From: an uncultured Muribaculaceae bacterium
Lineage (GTDB): Bacteria; Bacteroidota; Bacteroidia; Bacteroidales; Muribaculaceae
Assembly (NCBI GenBank): GCA_934675575.1
Contig: CAKUQQ010000016.1
Location: forward strand, 1 to 38,629
Reading direction: 5' to 3'
Length of the DNA: 38,629 nucleotides
Shown: positions 18,521 to 29,400 of the stretch, piece by piece
How the letters are laid out: each line of letters opens with the position of its first letter
Position numbering within the stretch: the stretch's first letter is position 1
Position numbers and translations under genes: made by a program
The notes under the pieces: model-generated
What the model saw: only the letters and a program-made list of their open reading frames with translations
Told to the model about the DNA's origin: nothing
Databases searched by the model: none

Positions 18521-19750
18521 ATGAATAAGAAAAAGACGATAATGGCACTTATGGCAGCTTGTGCGGCTCTTGTGGCACTGACGCATGCCGACAATTTGCC
18601 ATATATAACCAAGGTGTTTGACTTTCAGCCTGCACCAGGGCAGTTTGCCAACGTGTTTCCGGAGTATGCCAATGGTGACACAAAAGCCGACATAATCAAG
18701 AAAGTGGAGGCAAGTATATGTGGCCACATCACGCCGGCCGACACCACAGAGATAGGCGGAGAAACGGTGATTATGCCTGCCGACACCGTGTGTGTGGGCG
18801 ACGTTGTGAGTCTTGGCGCCTATGGCGGATATGTGGTGTTTGGTTTTGACCACCCCATAGTGAATGTGAAAGGCTGCGCCGACTTTAAGGTGTTTGGCAA
18901 TGCTTTCCAGGGTGACGCAACCACATCTAAGGGCGGCAGCAGCGAGCCTGGCATAGTGATGGTGAGCAAAGACGTCAACAATAACGGCATACCCGATGAC
19001 CCATGGTATGAGCTTGCCGGCAGCGAGTATAACAACCCCAAGACCAGGCACGACTACAAAATAGTGTATTACAGGCCAAACATAGCAAGAAACTGGAAAA
19101 AAGACACTTGCTCTGTGCGGTGGACAAGCAACGACACCGACAGCCTTAACGCCGGCAAGGTGGAAAAGAACACATTTCATGCCCAGACGTTCTGGCCAAT
19201 GTGGATTACAGACGAAACTCTCACCTTTGAGGGCGCGAAACTGCCATGCAATGCCTATGACGAGAGCGGCGAGGGCACATATTGGGTGCAATATTTCTTC
19301 GACTATGGCTATGTGGACAATGTGCCCAACACATCGCCCAACGCGGAGCTCAACTTGGAGTGGGCTGTTGACGAAAAGGGCAAAAAGGTGGAACTTGACC
19401 AAGTGGATTTTGTGAAAGTGTATTGCGCCGAAAACCAGATGTGCGGCTGGCTGGGAGAGACCTCTACCGAGGTGGCTGGTGCCATAGACCTGCACCCAAA
19501 TGCAAAGATTGCCGGAGTGGACGAAGTGCGTCAGCTGTCGGGCACGCGCATCAGTGCCTATAAGAGCTATGGTGAGCTGGTGGTAATAAACAGCGGCAAG
19601 CCATGCAAGGCCACCATCTACTCGGTGGGCGGCAAGGCCGTGATGAACGTAAGCCTCACCGAGGGCCGCAACACGGTGGCCACCGACAAGCTGGGACATG
19701 GCGTGTGGATAATAAAGAGCGAGAACGGTTCGGCAAAATTCTTGCTGTGA
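18521..19750 (+). CDS. secreted surface protein of the cobamide operon with T9SS-like C-terminal domain
   Basis: The 409-residue product has a signal peptide ending near THA (about residue 23). The body contains LGAYGGYVVFGFDHPIVN (about residues 95-112), SSEPGIVMVSKDVNNNGIPD, DPWYELAGSEY, TFWPMWI, FFDYGYVDN and VDFVKVYCAEN then GWLGETSTEV, a conserved-looking beta-rich domain that I recall from proteins encoded beside BtuB/BtuG in Bacteroidetes. The last 65 residues (KATIYSVGGKAVMNVSLTEG to the end) resemble a type IX-type sorting or secretion domain. It starts 17 bases after btuG. A role as accessory cobamide-binding protein (compare BtuH of Bacteroides, also encoded in such loci) is inferred from context; I cannot confirm homology to BtuH. 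Confidence 0.75.
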   Translation: MNKKKTIMALMAACAALVALTHADNLPYITKVFDFQPAPGQFANVFPEYANGDTKADIIKKVEASICGHITPADTTEIGGETVIMPADTVCVGDVVSLGAYGGYVVFGFDHPIVNVKGCADFKVFGNAFQGDATTSKGGSSEPGIVMVSKDVNNNGIPDDPWYELAGSEYNNPKTRHDYKIVYYRPNIARNWKKDTCSVRWTSNDTDSLNAGKVEKNTFHAQTFWPMWITDETLTFEGAKLPCNAYDESGEGTYWVQYFFDYGYVDNVPNTSPNAELNLEWAVDEKGKKVELDQVDFVKVYCAENQMCGWLGETSTEVAGAIDLHPNAKIAGVDEVRQLSGTRISAYKSYGELVVINSGKPCKATIYSVGGKAVMNVSLTEGRNTVATDKLGHGVWIIKSENGSAKFLL

Positions 19751-19812
19751 TTGTAAAATGAAAAAAAGTGAGTATAACAATTAATAAAACAACAAATTAA
19801 GATTAAAAAATC

Positions 19813-20493
19813 ATGAAGAAAATTTTACTTCTCTGCGCTCTCGTGTGCGCATCTGTTGTGGCTAACGCCTTCACTATGGACGACATTAAAAACTGGACTG
19901 GCACAGGCTCTAAACGCGCAGCCTTGGTTATGCAGTGGAATGCCAATGGCGAGACCAACGCCATGGCTTTCGGCTACAAGTTCGATGGTGACAACGTGAC
20001 TGGTGCCGACATGGTGCTGGCAATTGCCGAGAACAATCCACGCTTGGTGTGTGTGTCGAGCACGGGTGGCTACGGTGTGTATATCACAGGCTTCAAGTGG
20101 GACGCTAACAACAACGGCAGCTTTGACGACGCCGAGGACTATGTGGCCGAGGGTTGGAGCACTTCGGGCTACTGGGGCTATTTCCTCAAATCAAATTTCT
20201 CTGATGCCGACTGGTCATATAGCGGCGTTGGCTGCTCAAGCCGCATCTTGAGCGACGGCAGCGTTGACGGTTGGAACTATGGCAACGGTACTGTGACATG
20301 GAAAGAAATCGTGTCAGCTCCATCTAATGTGTCAACCGGTGTTGAGGCTCAAGTGGCAGAGAAAGCTGTGGCAAGCGTTAAGTACTACAACTTGCAAGGC
20401 GTGGCGTCGGCAGAGCCATTCTGCGGTGTCAACATCGTTGTCACCACTTATAGTGACGGCAGCCACAAGACTGTGAAAAAGGCGATTAAGTAA
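19813..20493 (+). CDS. small secreted protein of the cobamide operon, family not recognised with certainty
   Basis: The 226-residue product has a clear signal peptide cleaved after ANA (about residue 19). The body is rich in Trp, Gly and Asp: KRAALVMQWNANGE, MAFGYKFDGDNVTGADMVLA, NNPRLVCVSS, DANNNGSFDDAEDYV and SGYWGYFLKS. The DANNNGSFDD stretch resembles a calcium-binding loop. It ends in a roughly 40-residue tail with VKYYNLQGVASAEPF, GVNIVVTTYSDGS and a basic end, closely matching the tail of the next gene's product. The gene lies in the middle of the riboswitch-controlled operon, 62 bases after the preceding stop. I infer a role in surface cobamide handling; no function is known to me. 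Confidence 0.75.
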   Translation: MKKILLLCALVCASVVANAFTMDDIKNWTGTGSKRAALVMQWNANGETNAMAFGYKFDGDNVTGADMVLAIAENNPRLVCVSSTGGYGVYITGFKWDANNNGSFDDAEDYVAEGWSTSGYWGYFLKSNFSDADWSYSGVGCSSRILSDGSVDGWNYGNGTVTWKEIVSAPSNVSTGVEAQVAEKAVASVKYYNLQGVASAEPFCGVNIVVTTYSDGSHKTVKKAIK

Positions 20494-20517
20494 TGAAATT
20501 TTTAAAACTAAGCGATT

Positions 20518-21783
20518 ATGAAAAAGATATTTTGCTTGGCAGGCTTGGCATTGGCTTTCTTTGCCAATGTCAATGCCGCACAAGAATTCCAGAATGGCAT
20601 TTTCGTGCTTAACGAGGATTGGTTTGGGCATAACTCAAGCACAATCAATTTCTACTCCTACGACACGGGTGAGATGACCTATCGTGCATATCAGGCCGTG
20701 AACCCGGGACTGACGCTTGGCAACACTTCGCAATTTGCGGAGCTTGGTTCTGAAAACCTGTTCATCTGCTCTAAGCAGAACTATGGCACTACTGGTGGCC
20801 GTTTTATCATTGCCGATGCCAAGACCTTGAAATCAAAGAAATCATTTGAGAACGTTGGCTCGGGCGATACTCGTGCATATCTGTCGATAAATGACCAAAA
20901 AGGCTATATCAGTGCCACCGATGGCGTGCACCCATTCGACATCACTACAGGCACCATCGGCGATGCTGTGGAGGGCACTTCTGGTTCCACTTATAGCAAT
21001 CAGCCTGGTGACATGGTGTTTAGCAATGGCAGACTGCTTGTTGCCGTTCAGGGCAAGGGCCTGTATGTGATTGACACAGCCACTGACCGCTTGCTGAAAA
21101 CCATTGCAATCGACAACATCGCCTCGGTGTTCACTGTGGGCGGCTCAGTGCTGGTGTCGGTCAACAACTGCACCTATGGCGAGCCCTCGGCATCTAATAT
21201 TGAGCAGTTTGTACTTCTTGACTCAAACACATTTGAGCCAAAGAGCACAATGACAGTGCCTATGGTTTCGCAAAACACATGGTTTGCGTGGAAACACGCC
21301 GCTCCAGCCGTAGATGAGAAAAACATGGTGCTTTATTACTCTCCTGGTGAGAACACCAACTACATCTGCAAATATGACTTAAAGAGCCAAACATTCACGC
21401 AGAACTTCATCACTTTTGATGACGGTCAGGCAATGTATGGCTCCGTGGTGGGTTATGACCCCGACAACAACTATGTGGTGGCCATGACATTTGAGAACTA
21501 TAGCTCACAAAACTATTATCTCAACATCTACAATGCCACCGACGGCTCTAAGGTGAAGAGCATGAAGCTCACAGACAACTACTGGTTCCCGGCTATGCTG
21601 CTGTTTGCTCCTAAAAAAACAGTGACTGGAGTTGCCGACAATGTGGCTGAAAAGGCGGTGGAAAGCGTGAAATACTACAACTTGGCCGGTGTGGCATCGG
21701 CAGAGCCATTCAGTGGCATCAACATTGTGGTTACACGCTACACCGATGGTAGCACCAAGAGCGAAAAGAAGGTGGTGAAGTAA
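20518..21783 (+). CDS. second BtuG-like DUF5074-type propeller, non-lipoprotein with C-terminal tail
   Basis: The 421-residue product has a signal peptide ending near NVNA (about residue 20) with no lipobox. GIFVLNEDWFGHNSSTINFY (about residues 27-46) aligns with FYLLNEGNMGSNKSTLDYYD of the BtuG-like lipoprotein two genes upstream, and blade repeats follow (GRFIIADAKTLKSKKSF, GKGLYVIDTATDRLLKTI, YICKYDLKSQTF, YYLNIYNATDGSKV). The C-terminus carries the tail VKYYNLAGVASAEPFSGINI, then VVTRYTDGS and basic residues. It therefore looks like a paralogous cobamide-binding propeller anchored by a different route. It is the last gene of the operon, followed by a terminator. Confidence 0.8.
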   Translation: MKKIFCLAGLALAFFANVNAAQEFQNGIFVLNEDWFGHNSSTINFYSYDTGEMTYRAYQAVNPGLTLGNTSQFAELGSENLFICSKQNYGTTGGRFIIADAKTLKSKKSFENVGSGDTRAYLSINDQKGYISATDGVHPFDITTGTIGDAVEGTSGSTYSNQPGDMVFSNGRLLVAVQGKGLYVIDTATDRLLKTIAIDNIASVFTVGGSVLVSVNNCTYGEPSASNIEQFVLLDSNTFEPKSTMTVPMVSQNTWFAWKHAAPAVDEKNMVLYYSPGENTNYICKYDLKSQTFTQNFITFDDGQAMYGSVVGYDPDNNYVVAMTFENYSSQNYYLNIYNATDGSKVKSMKLTDNYWFPAMLLFAPKKTVTGVADNVAEKAVESVKYYNLAGVASAEPFSGINIVVTRYTDGSTKSEKKVVK

Positions 21784-21887
21784 TGGCCATCGGCATTTTT
21801 TTTGAAAGAAATGCAAGTATTTTTTAGTAACTATACATGACCAGAATGTTCTGCTGAGTAAAAACAAATCAGCGTGAAGATTAAGGT

Positions 21888-21935
21888 AGAAGGACGCCGT
21901 TCCGCAGATGGAAAGGTGTCCTTCTTATTTTATTC
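21888..21935 (+). terminator. intrinsic terminator of the cobamide operon
   Basis: AGAAGGACGCC (21888-21898) pairs with GGTGTCCTTCT (21915-21925), 11 bp including one G-U, loop of 16 bases, followed by the T-rich stretch TATTTTATT. It lies about 105 bases after the last gene and before the convergent acyltransferase gene. Confidence 0.8.
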
Positions 21936-21976
21936 ATGAATTCTGTCGCGCGCCATGCCGGCTGCGACAGGGCAAA

Positions 21977-23140
21977 TCAGCGGCGTGAAAACTTGGCGGT
22001 GAGCCAGCGGCGCACAGGCAGGTCGTAGAAGCGCAGGAACACATAGGCCAAAGCCACGTTCCAAGCCATGAGCCCCAGTGCTATGGGCCAACACTCGTCG
22101 AGCGTGTAGATTTGCTGCTTGATGAGCCAAGCATAAAATAGATACATAAACGGATAGTGCACAATGTATAGTGGGAATGAAATGTTGCCCAAGAACGTGC
22201 ATATTGTGGTTGACTTGGCATCGGTAGTCTGTCCGGAAGCGGCAAGCCAAACCAAGACAGGGAAAATGACGATTATGCACACTGACTCAAACACGCCGTT
22301 TGCACACACCGGAGTCATTGACGGCAGATATGGCACGGCAAACAGAGCCAGAAGCACAGCCGAGCATAGCCAAAATGCGCCGCGCACTTTCACAGGGCGG
22401 AATGTGCGAGCCAAAAACATGCCCATGGCATAGGGAAACATCATGCGCAGCATGCCACCCCAGAAATTCATGGTGTCGAGAGTCCACCCCACACCAAACA
22501 TGCCGAGTCCCGACACATTGCAGGCATTGAACCACAACAGTGTTGCGCCAAGCAGTGCTACCAGCACACCGAGCACCTTGGTGGGGAGGCGGCGCAGAAG
22601 CAGAGCGTAAACAATGTTGCCGATATACTCAAAGAAGAGCGACCATGACGGGCCGTTGAGCGGATACATCTCGCCGTTGCCTCTCACTTCGGGGGCTGTG
22701 CCAGGCACGGCCGGAATGAGAAACATGGTGCAGAGCAGAGCCAGCATGATGGCCGATGTGGCCACATGCGTGCCGTCCCACTTGACGGCTCCTTGCATGC
22801 AGAATGTGATGAGACCAATCACAGCGCCGGCCACCACCATGGGGTGAAGGCGAATGAGGCGGCGTTTAGCAAACTGACCTATGGTGAATCCCTTGGCCCA
22901 GCGGTCGTCGTAGGCATAGCCAATCACGAAACCTGACAAAATGAAAAAGAAGTCAACAGCGAGGTAGCCGTGGTTAAATGATGTGATGAGGCCGTCGCCC
23001 ACACCATTGACGCTTTGGGCAAAGCCGAATCCCTCAAACACATGATACCACACGACAAATAAGGCTGCCACACCGCGCAAGCCGTCGAGCAGGGCATAGT
23101 GTGTCTTGGTGTCGGAAAATGTTGATGATTTTAGAGACAT
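21977..23140 (-). CDS. acyltransferase 3 family membrane protein
   Basis: Members of this family (OafA/YrhL-like) are integral membrane enzymes that O-acylate cell-surface glycans or other exported molecules. The 387-residue product begins with the family signature LLDGLRGVAALFVVWYHVFE (about residues 17-36), contains FFFILSGFVIGYAY with the typical SGF (near residue 75) and PSWSLFFEYIGN near residue 164, and has roughly ten hydrophobic segments. Length is typical. It is transcribed alone, convergent with the cobamide operon and divergent from the giant repeat protein. The acyl donor and acceptor cannot be inferred. Confidence 0.9.
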   Translation of the reverse strand: MSLKSSTFSDTKTHYALLDGLRGVAALFVVWYHVFEGFGFAQSVNGVGDGLITSFNHGYLAVDFFFILSGFVIGYAYDDRWAKGFTIGQFAKRRLIRLHPMVVAGAVIGLITFCMQGAVKWDGTHVATSAIMLALLCTMFLIPAVPGTAPEVRGNGEMYPLNGPSWSLFFEYIGNIVYALLLRRLPTKVLGVLVALLGATLLWFNACNVSGLGMFGVGWTLDTMNFWGGMLRMMFPYAMGMFLARTFRPVKVRGAFWLCSAVLLALFAVPYLPSMTPVCANGVFESVCIIVIFPVLVWLAASGQTTDAKSTTICTFLGNISFPLYIVHYPFMYLFYAWLIKQQIYTLDECWPIALGLMAWNVALAYVFLRFYDLPVRRWLTAKFSRR

Positions 23141-23211
23141 TTGTTTGATTGTTTATTTATTATACGTATTTATCAATGCTTTTTATGGTTGTCAGATAGC
23201 GGTCAGTTATA

Positions 23212-23219
23212 CAAATTTA
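23212..23219 (-). promoter_or_regulatory. candidate -7 element for the acyltransferase gene
   Basis: On the minus strand this reads TAAATTTG, fitting TAnnTTTG, about 70 bases upstream of the start at 23140. No convincing -33 element lies at the expected distance, so support is moderate. Confidence 0.4.
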
Positions 23220-23414
23220 ATGAAAAATATATGCTTCATAGAAACCATGCAGCATAAAACTGCATGAGGAATGACCGTCGGCTTTGATGGCATGTGATTA
23301 ATCTTTTTAATGTATGGTGTGTTTTCTTTAATAAACAAATGAAACATTAAATATTACAATAGAATTAAATTATAAGTTTGTTGGTTGATAAATTTGTTAA
23401 TTGTAAGCATTTCT

Positions 23415-23445
23415 TTTGTTTTTAATTAAAAAATGAATAATTTTG
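23415..23445 (+). promoter_or_regulatory. promoter of the giant GLUG-repeat gene
   Basis: TTTG (23415-23418), 19 bases, then TAATTTTG (23438-23445) match the Bacteroidetes promoter consensus. The predicted leader to the ATG at 23496 is about 45 bases and AT-rich. Confidence 0.7.
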
Positions 23446-23495
23446 TGCTGCTGTAAAAAATATCTATTTTTTTATAATTTTAATTTAATTTCTCT

Positions 23496-26400
23496 ATGAC
23501 GAAGAAGTTACTTTTCAGTTTGTTGCTTTGCTGGTTGTTCTCACCTGCAGGTATGGCGCAAACGCAAGTCATTGAGCAAGTGGCACAACTGCATGGCGCG
23601 GCAAGTTCCGTAGCTCGCTCTGCCGATGTGACACAAGACTCTAAAGCTTCGCAGGACGCAGAGACTGTCAAGGAGTTTAGGGCTAAGATTGCGCAGAGCA
23701 ATGCGCTTCATGGGCACCAAACCACACCCGCGGCCAATGCAGGACCAGAGAAGCAAGTGAATGTTGAGAGCGGAAAGACGTGGAATTTGTCGGGAAACAA
23801 GTTTGCGTCGGGCTCTTGGCAAGTGAATAACCAAAATGGCGCAAAACGCGCAGCCAAACGCAAGGCTGCCACGCTGCCTGCAGAGCAGTCGTGTGCAGAG
23901 TTTGACTACAAGTACAGTGATGGCTCTTGCACAACCAATGGTGTGATGAAAGTGAAGCGAATTGATGACACCAACGTGCAAATCATAAATTTGTGGGGAT
24001 TGACCGACACCTTGCAGGCGACCTACGACGCAGCTGCCGGCACTCTGCAGATTACGCCGGCAAAAATCTATCAGCACTCCACCTACGGACCAGTGTGGGC
24101 TTGCTCCATGGATTTGGCAAAACGCGTGTATAGCACCACCACTCCCATCACGGCAACCGTGGGTGATGACGGAATAATCACCCTTGGAGCATGGGGCGTG
24201 ATAGTGACCGAAGGCGACTCAAAAGGCGGCTCGTTTGGCGTGTATAGCAAGAGCGAACTGAAGCCATGCAATGCCACCATGAGCAGTGTGATTTATAACG
24301 GGAAATCGCTGACTAACACTGACTCGGTGCAGACTTATGGCGTGTATGTGAGTCAACCATACGACAATGAGATAGAAATTGTGAACTTTGTTAATAATGG
24401 CGCGACGGTCAAGGCTCGTCTGAAACCAGACAGCACAGTGACCATCTCGCCGCAGCGCATTTTCACAAATGTGCTTTATGGACCGTTTAACTGTTATCCG
24501 GCCAATTATGCAAAGAGCAAGTCTGCCCAAAAGGGCAGCATAATTGCAAAGGGTGGTGAAACCACGATAGAACTGGGCAACTGGGGCGTGTTTTGTGCCG
24601 CTTCGCAGTCGCTCTCATCACTTAGGGTGCTGTCGTCGAAGATAACGTTTGCAAAAGGTGCGGTGATATATCCGAAACCAACGCCTCAGGACTGGAGTGG
24701 CAATGGAACATCTTCCTCACCATACGTAATCACCAAGCCAACCCAACTTGAGGCCTTTTGTGAGGACGTGATGAACGGAGATGACTATAAGGACAAATAT
24801 GTGAAGCTTGGCAACGATATTGACATGAGCACATCTACCAAGGCCTACACAAGCATCGGTAATAAGGAAACTCCATTCCGTGGTACTTTCGACGGTGATG
24901 GCAAAACTTTGAAAAACCTCACAATCAGTGTTGGCTCTGAGGACTATCAGGGCTTGTTTGGCTATGCCGACACGGTGAGTGTGATTAAGAACTTGACACT
25001 CGACAATGTTGAGATGGAGTCGGCCGGACAATATAGCGGTACTGTGGCAGGCTGGAGTGCCGGCAAACTGACCGACATAAAGGTGACTGGTGCCACACTC
25101 ACGTTTACAAACTATGGCGCTGGTGGCGTGGTTGGCTATTTCTGTGGCCCAGAACTCAAAAATGCATACTTTAAAGGTACGATAACAGGTGCCGGAGAAG
25201 ATGGCGGCATTGCCGGCAATATAGTAGGCTGTGCCGTGGCAAGCAATCTTGAGTCTCATGGCTCAATAACAATGTCGAGCCTTGCCAACTCCGTTTGGAA
25301 ATCAATCGGCGGTATAGTGGCTACCACATTGCCAGCCAAGGAGAAAGAACCACAGGTGCGCAACAGCTACAGCGACATGCAGCTCACGGACAAAACCGGT
25401 TATGCTTACATAGGCGGTGTGGCAGGCGAAGTGCTCACCGGAACATTGGAGCGTTGCTACAATGCCGGTCCTATAAGTGGCGCAGCCAATTATACTTCCT
25501 CTAAAAGCAACGGTGCATCGGGCGGTGTGGCCGGAAGTGTGTATGGCGGTAATTTGAAAGACTGTTACAACAGCAACATAGTGCTCAATTCAAGTCCGTC
25601 GCTCCATGTGGGCGGTGTGGTTGGTTATGTGCCAAATCCATCTTATACCACGAACTCTGACGGCGATACGATAGAGTGGAAATATCTGTCAACGGTTGTT
25701 CGCTGCATCAACTTCGGACAAGTGCGTGTGCCAGCCACGGTGATTAATGAGACCGAGGGCGTGTATGGCGCAGCATATAGCGACACCATAATGAAAGACG
25801 TGTATTTTGACCAGCAGATGGTGGGTACAATTATGCCAGCATCTGTGAAGCGCATGGTGCTGACCACTGCACAACTGACGAGCGGCAAGGCTCTTGCCGG
25901 CTACGACACAAGCGTGTGGAACTTCACAGAGGGGTTGTATCCTCGATTGAAAGGGCTTGATGCCACGACCACCGCTTATCTTAGCGCAGCTCCGATTACA
26001 TTTAAGGAAGGTAATGATGTGACCAAGGTTAAGCGCAACTTCAAGATTTCCACAGCCAATGACGTGTATTGGAAACTCTATGACAACAGCAACTTTGCCG
26101 ACGAGACTGCCGGACTCAAAATAGAGGGTGACTCGGTGATAGTGAAGAATGCTTATTCAAGCGAACTGCTTGTGGCATTGTCAAAGACAAATACGAGCAT
26201 TTTGAAGCTGTATTCGCTCTCTACCATAAATCCGTCGCTTTTTGCCGGACAAGGAACAGAGAAAGACCCATATCTCATAAGAAACAAGGCTGACCTTGAG
26301 TCGCTTGGCGACGGCATATCAAAGTATGCCCAGACATTTAAGGGCGACTACTTCAAGCAGACTGCCGATGTGGATGCCACTGGCTTTGGCGGCATAGGCA

Positions 26401-29400
26401 TGGGCGGTAACAGTGCATTGCAGTTCAACGGCACCTACGATGGCGACGGACATGCAATTCACAATCTGAAGATTGATGGTGTGGTGTTTGGCGCTGATGG
26501 CAAGCCCGACACCAAGACTTCTAAAATAGCAGTTTCGTTATTTGGATTTGTGGGCGAAAAAGGCGTTGTCAAGAATTTGAGCATTGCCAGCGATTGCGAG
26601 TTGCGGGCATTGAACTACGCTTCTGGTGTGGCAGCCGTCAACTATGGTAAAGTGTTCAACTGCAAGAACTATGCAAAAGTAATTACTACCGACAAATATG
26701 CTGCCGGCATTGTGGCCCTCAACCAGGGCGGTGCCACAGTGGAGCAGTGCTACAATGCAGGTCACATCGTTACGGGTGGAAGCTATGCAGCCGGTATTTC
26801 AGCTTATTCATTGGGCACGGTGAAAAACAGCCAGAATGATGGCTACATACTTGGCGACAGTATCACTCCAGGGCGCAAGGCAGGTGCTCAGACCTATGTT
26901 GCCGGAATTGTGGCAACCACAGGCTCTGCAAGCGTGATAGAAAACAATGTGAACTCTGGCGCAATATATGCGTCATACACTGTGGGTGGTGTTTCGACAC
27001 AAGCTTCCTCAAAAGGCGCATTTACAGGCAACATCAACTATGGCACAGTGGAGCGCAGCAAGGCTACCGACGCCAATCGCGGTGCACTGCTGTCGCATGT
27101 GCCGGGTCAGACGTGCAAGGTGGCAGCCAACTACTATGATGCCCAGATAGGACATTATGGCGCAGCTGCAAGTTCAATAGCCGAAAACCTGAACGGCGTG
27201 AACACCAGCGTGCTTACCAGCGGTGAGGCACTTGACGGCCTCGATGCCGACCTATATGACTGGAGCAAGGGTTTGTATCCTGTGATAAAGGCGTTCAAAG
27301 ATGAACCGGCTGCCATTGCCAACCGCAAGATGGTGGTGACATTTGCCGACGGACAGACTGCCGACGACGTGTATGGCACTGCCGCACTCTACAAGGCAAA
27401 CGACCTCAAGTGGAGCCTCACTGGCGGCAAGCACTTCAGTGTGGCCGATGGCGCACTTAAAGTGGACTTGGCTGCCGACACCACCTCGCTGCGTGACTCG
27501 CTCGTGGCCAAGGTGGGCGACTATGAGAAAGTTATTGCCCTTAGAGCTATGCCAGGTGTGTTTGACGGCGCCGGCACAAAGGCCGACCCATTCCAAATCA
27601 AGAGCAAGGACGACATGCTCAAACTCGCCAAGTTTGCCAACGAAGAACTGTTTGCCTTCACAGGCCGCTATTTCAAGGTGCTTAATGACATTGATTTTGG
27701 AGAGACGGAATATAAGTGTGTGGGTGTTGATGCCGGAAGTTTCAATGCCGACTTTGATGGAGACGGACATAAGTTCAGCAATATCAACAACACATTTGCA
27801 CTCACCCAGGCATCGCGTGGCCTCTTTGGCAACGTTGGTCCTAAGGGAGCTGTGCACGACTTGACGCTTGCAAGCGGCAAGATTACCGGTTATCGCTATA
27901 ATGGCGGTGTGGCTGGAAGTGTGTATGGCAAGGTGTATAACTGCGAAAACCATGCGGTGGTGTCAACGTCTAATCTTGGCGTGGGCGGCATAGTCGGCAT
28001 CGTGAAGATAGGCGGTGAGGTGTATAACTGCAAGAACTATGGTTCGTTTGACACCAAGAGCGGTGGCATAGGCGGCATCGCATATCAGGTTGACAAGGGC
28101 GGCGTGGTGCGCGACTGTGAAAACGACACAGCTCTGTCAACCCCAAAGAGCACGCTTGGCGGTATTGTTGCCACCAGTGGCGGTGTGATACGCAACTGCG
28201 TGAACAAAGGCCAACTCGAAGGAACTTCGACCGTGGCCGGAATTGCGGCTTCGTCAGTAGGTGGCGATTCAATTGTGGATTGCCACAATGAGGGTGAGAT
28301 TATCTCCTCTGGCAGCTATGTGGCAGGCATTGTGGGCACTGGCAAGAAGAGCGTGGTGCCTATGGTGGTAAAGAACTGCTACAATGTGGCACCTCTCACC
28401 GGCAAGGGCTATCTTGGCGGTATCGCCGGACGCCTTTATGCTGGAGCTGTACTTGAGGATTGCTACAACACAGCCGACCTCACAAGCATCAGCTCCACTA
28501 ACATTGGTGGTGTGGCAGGAGTGCAGGACGGTTCACGCGACTACACCTCTAAGATGATACGCTGCTACAACACCGGTGCTGTGGTTAGCCACGGACAATA
28601 CACTGGCGGTGTGATTGGTGACAACAACGATAACACTTATGTGGAAGCTTGCTACAACACGGGCGATGTGCTTGCCGACGCCAATTTCTCTGGCGGTTTT
28701 GCCGGAGGTTTCAGCGGTGTGGCAGTGGATTGCTACAACACAGGTAATGTGGAGGCAAGCGGATATGGAATTGGAGGTTTCTCAGGCCTTGGCCCCGGAG
28801 AAATCCACGGTTGCTTCAACCTGGGCAACGTGACTTCAACCAACGGCACTAACAGTTATGGCGTTGCTGGCGGACTGTGGGGCTACGGCCGTCCACGTCT
28901 CTACGACTCATATAACATGGGCACAGTGACAGGCAAGACTTATGTGGGTGGCATTGCTGCCGGAGCATTCGACGATTTCACTCTGGTGAACGTCTATAAT
29001 GCCGGCAAGATTGTGACCAGCGACACCACCACAAGCGGCAACATCTGCCCATCGGCGCCAAAATATGATTTGTATTTCACAAACGTGTACTATGACACAG
29101 ACGTTAATTCTGGTTTCACTCCATCGCAAAGCGATGCCATGGCCAGCGGTGTAACCACTCGCAACCTTGCACTGGCAGCCCTTGGCGACAGCGCATTTGA
29201 TGCAAAACAAGGCATGTATCCCACACTCAAGGCTCAGGCACAAAATGAGCTTGCCAACTGGTTTGCCGCCGTTCCGGTGCTTGCCGCTGGCGACACTTAC
29301 AAGGCTGTGACGTCAGCATTTGTGGTGGGCACGCCTGCCGGCACCGTGTGGACCGCAAGCGACAATCTCACAATCGCCGACGGCAATGTGACGAGCAGCG

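Larger units (their letters stand above)
23141..23495. other. AT-rich divergent intergenic region
   Basis: This 355-base gap between divergent genes contains the candidate promoters listed separately and a small perfect hairpin, CATGCAG (23246-23252) with CTGCATG (23260-23266). Further TAnnTTTG matches occur at 23373 and 23389 but lack a spaced -33 element. No coding potential or RNA gene is evident. Confidence 0.6.

Noticed and set aside
18404..19780. 458-codon open frame on the minus strand
   Set aside because: Antisense to the surface-protein gene of the cobamide operon; His/Val-rich composition typical of a shadow frame and no start context.
24691..29235. Possible CRISPR-like or tandem DNA repeats
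   Set aside because: The periodicity is at protein level (GLUG units); DNA copies diverge, vary in length and lie in frame within one gene.
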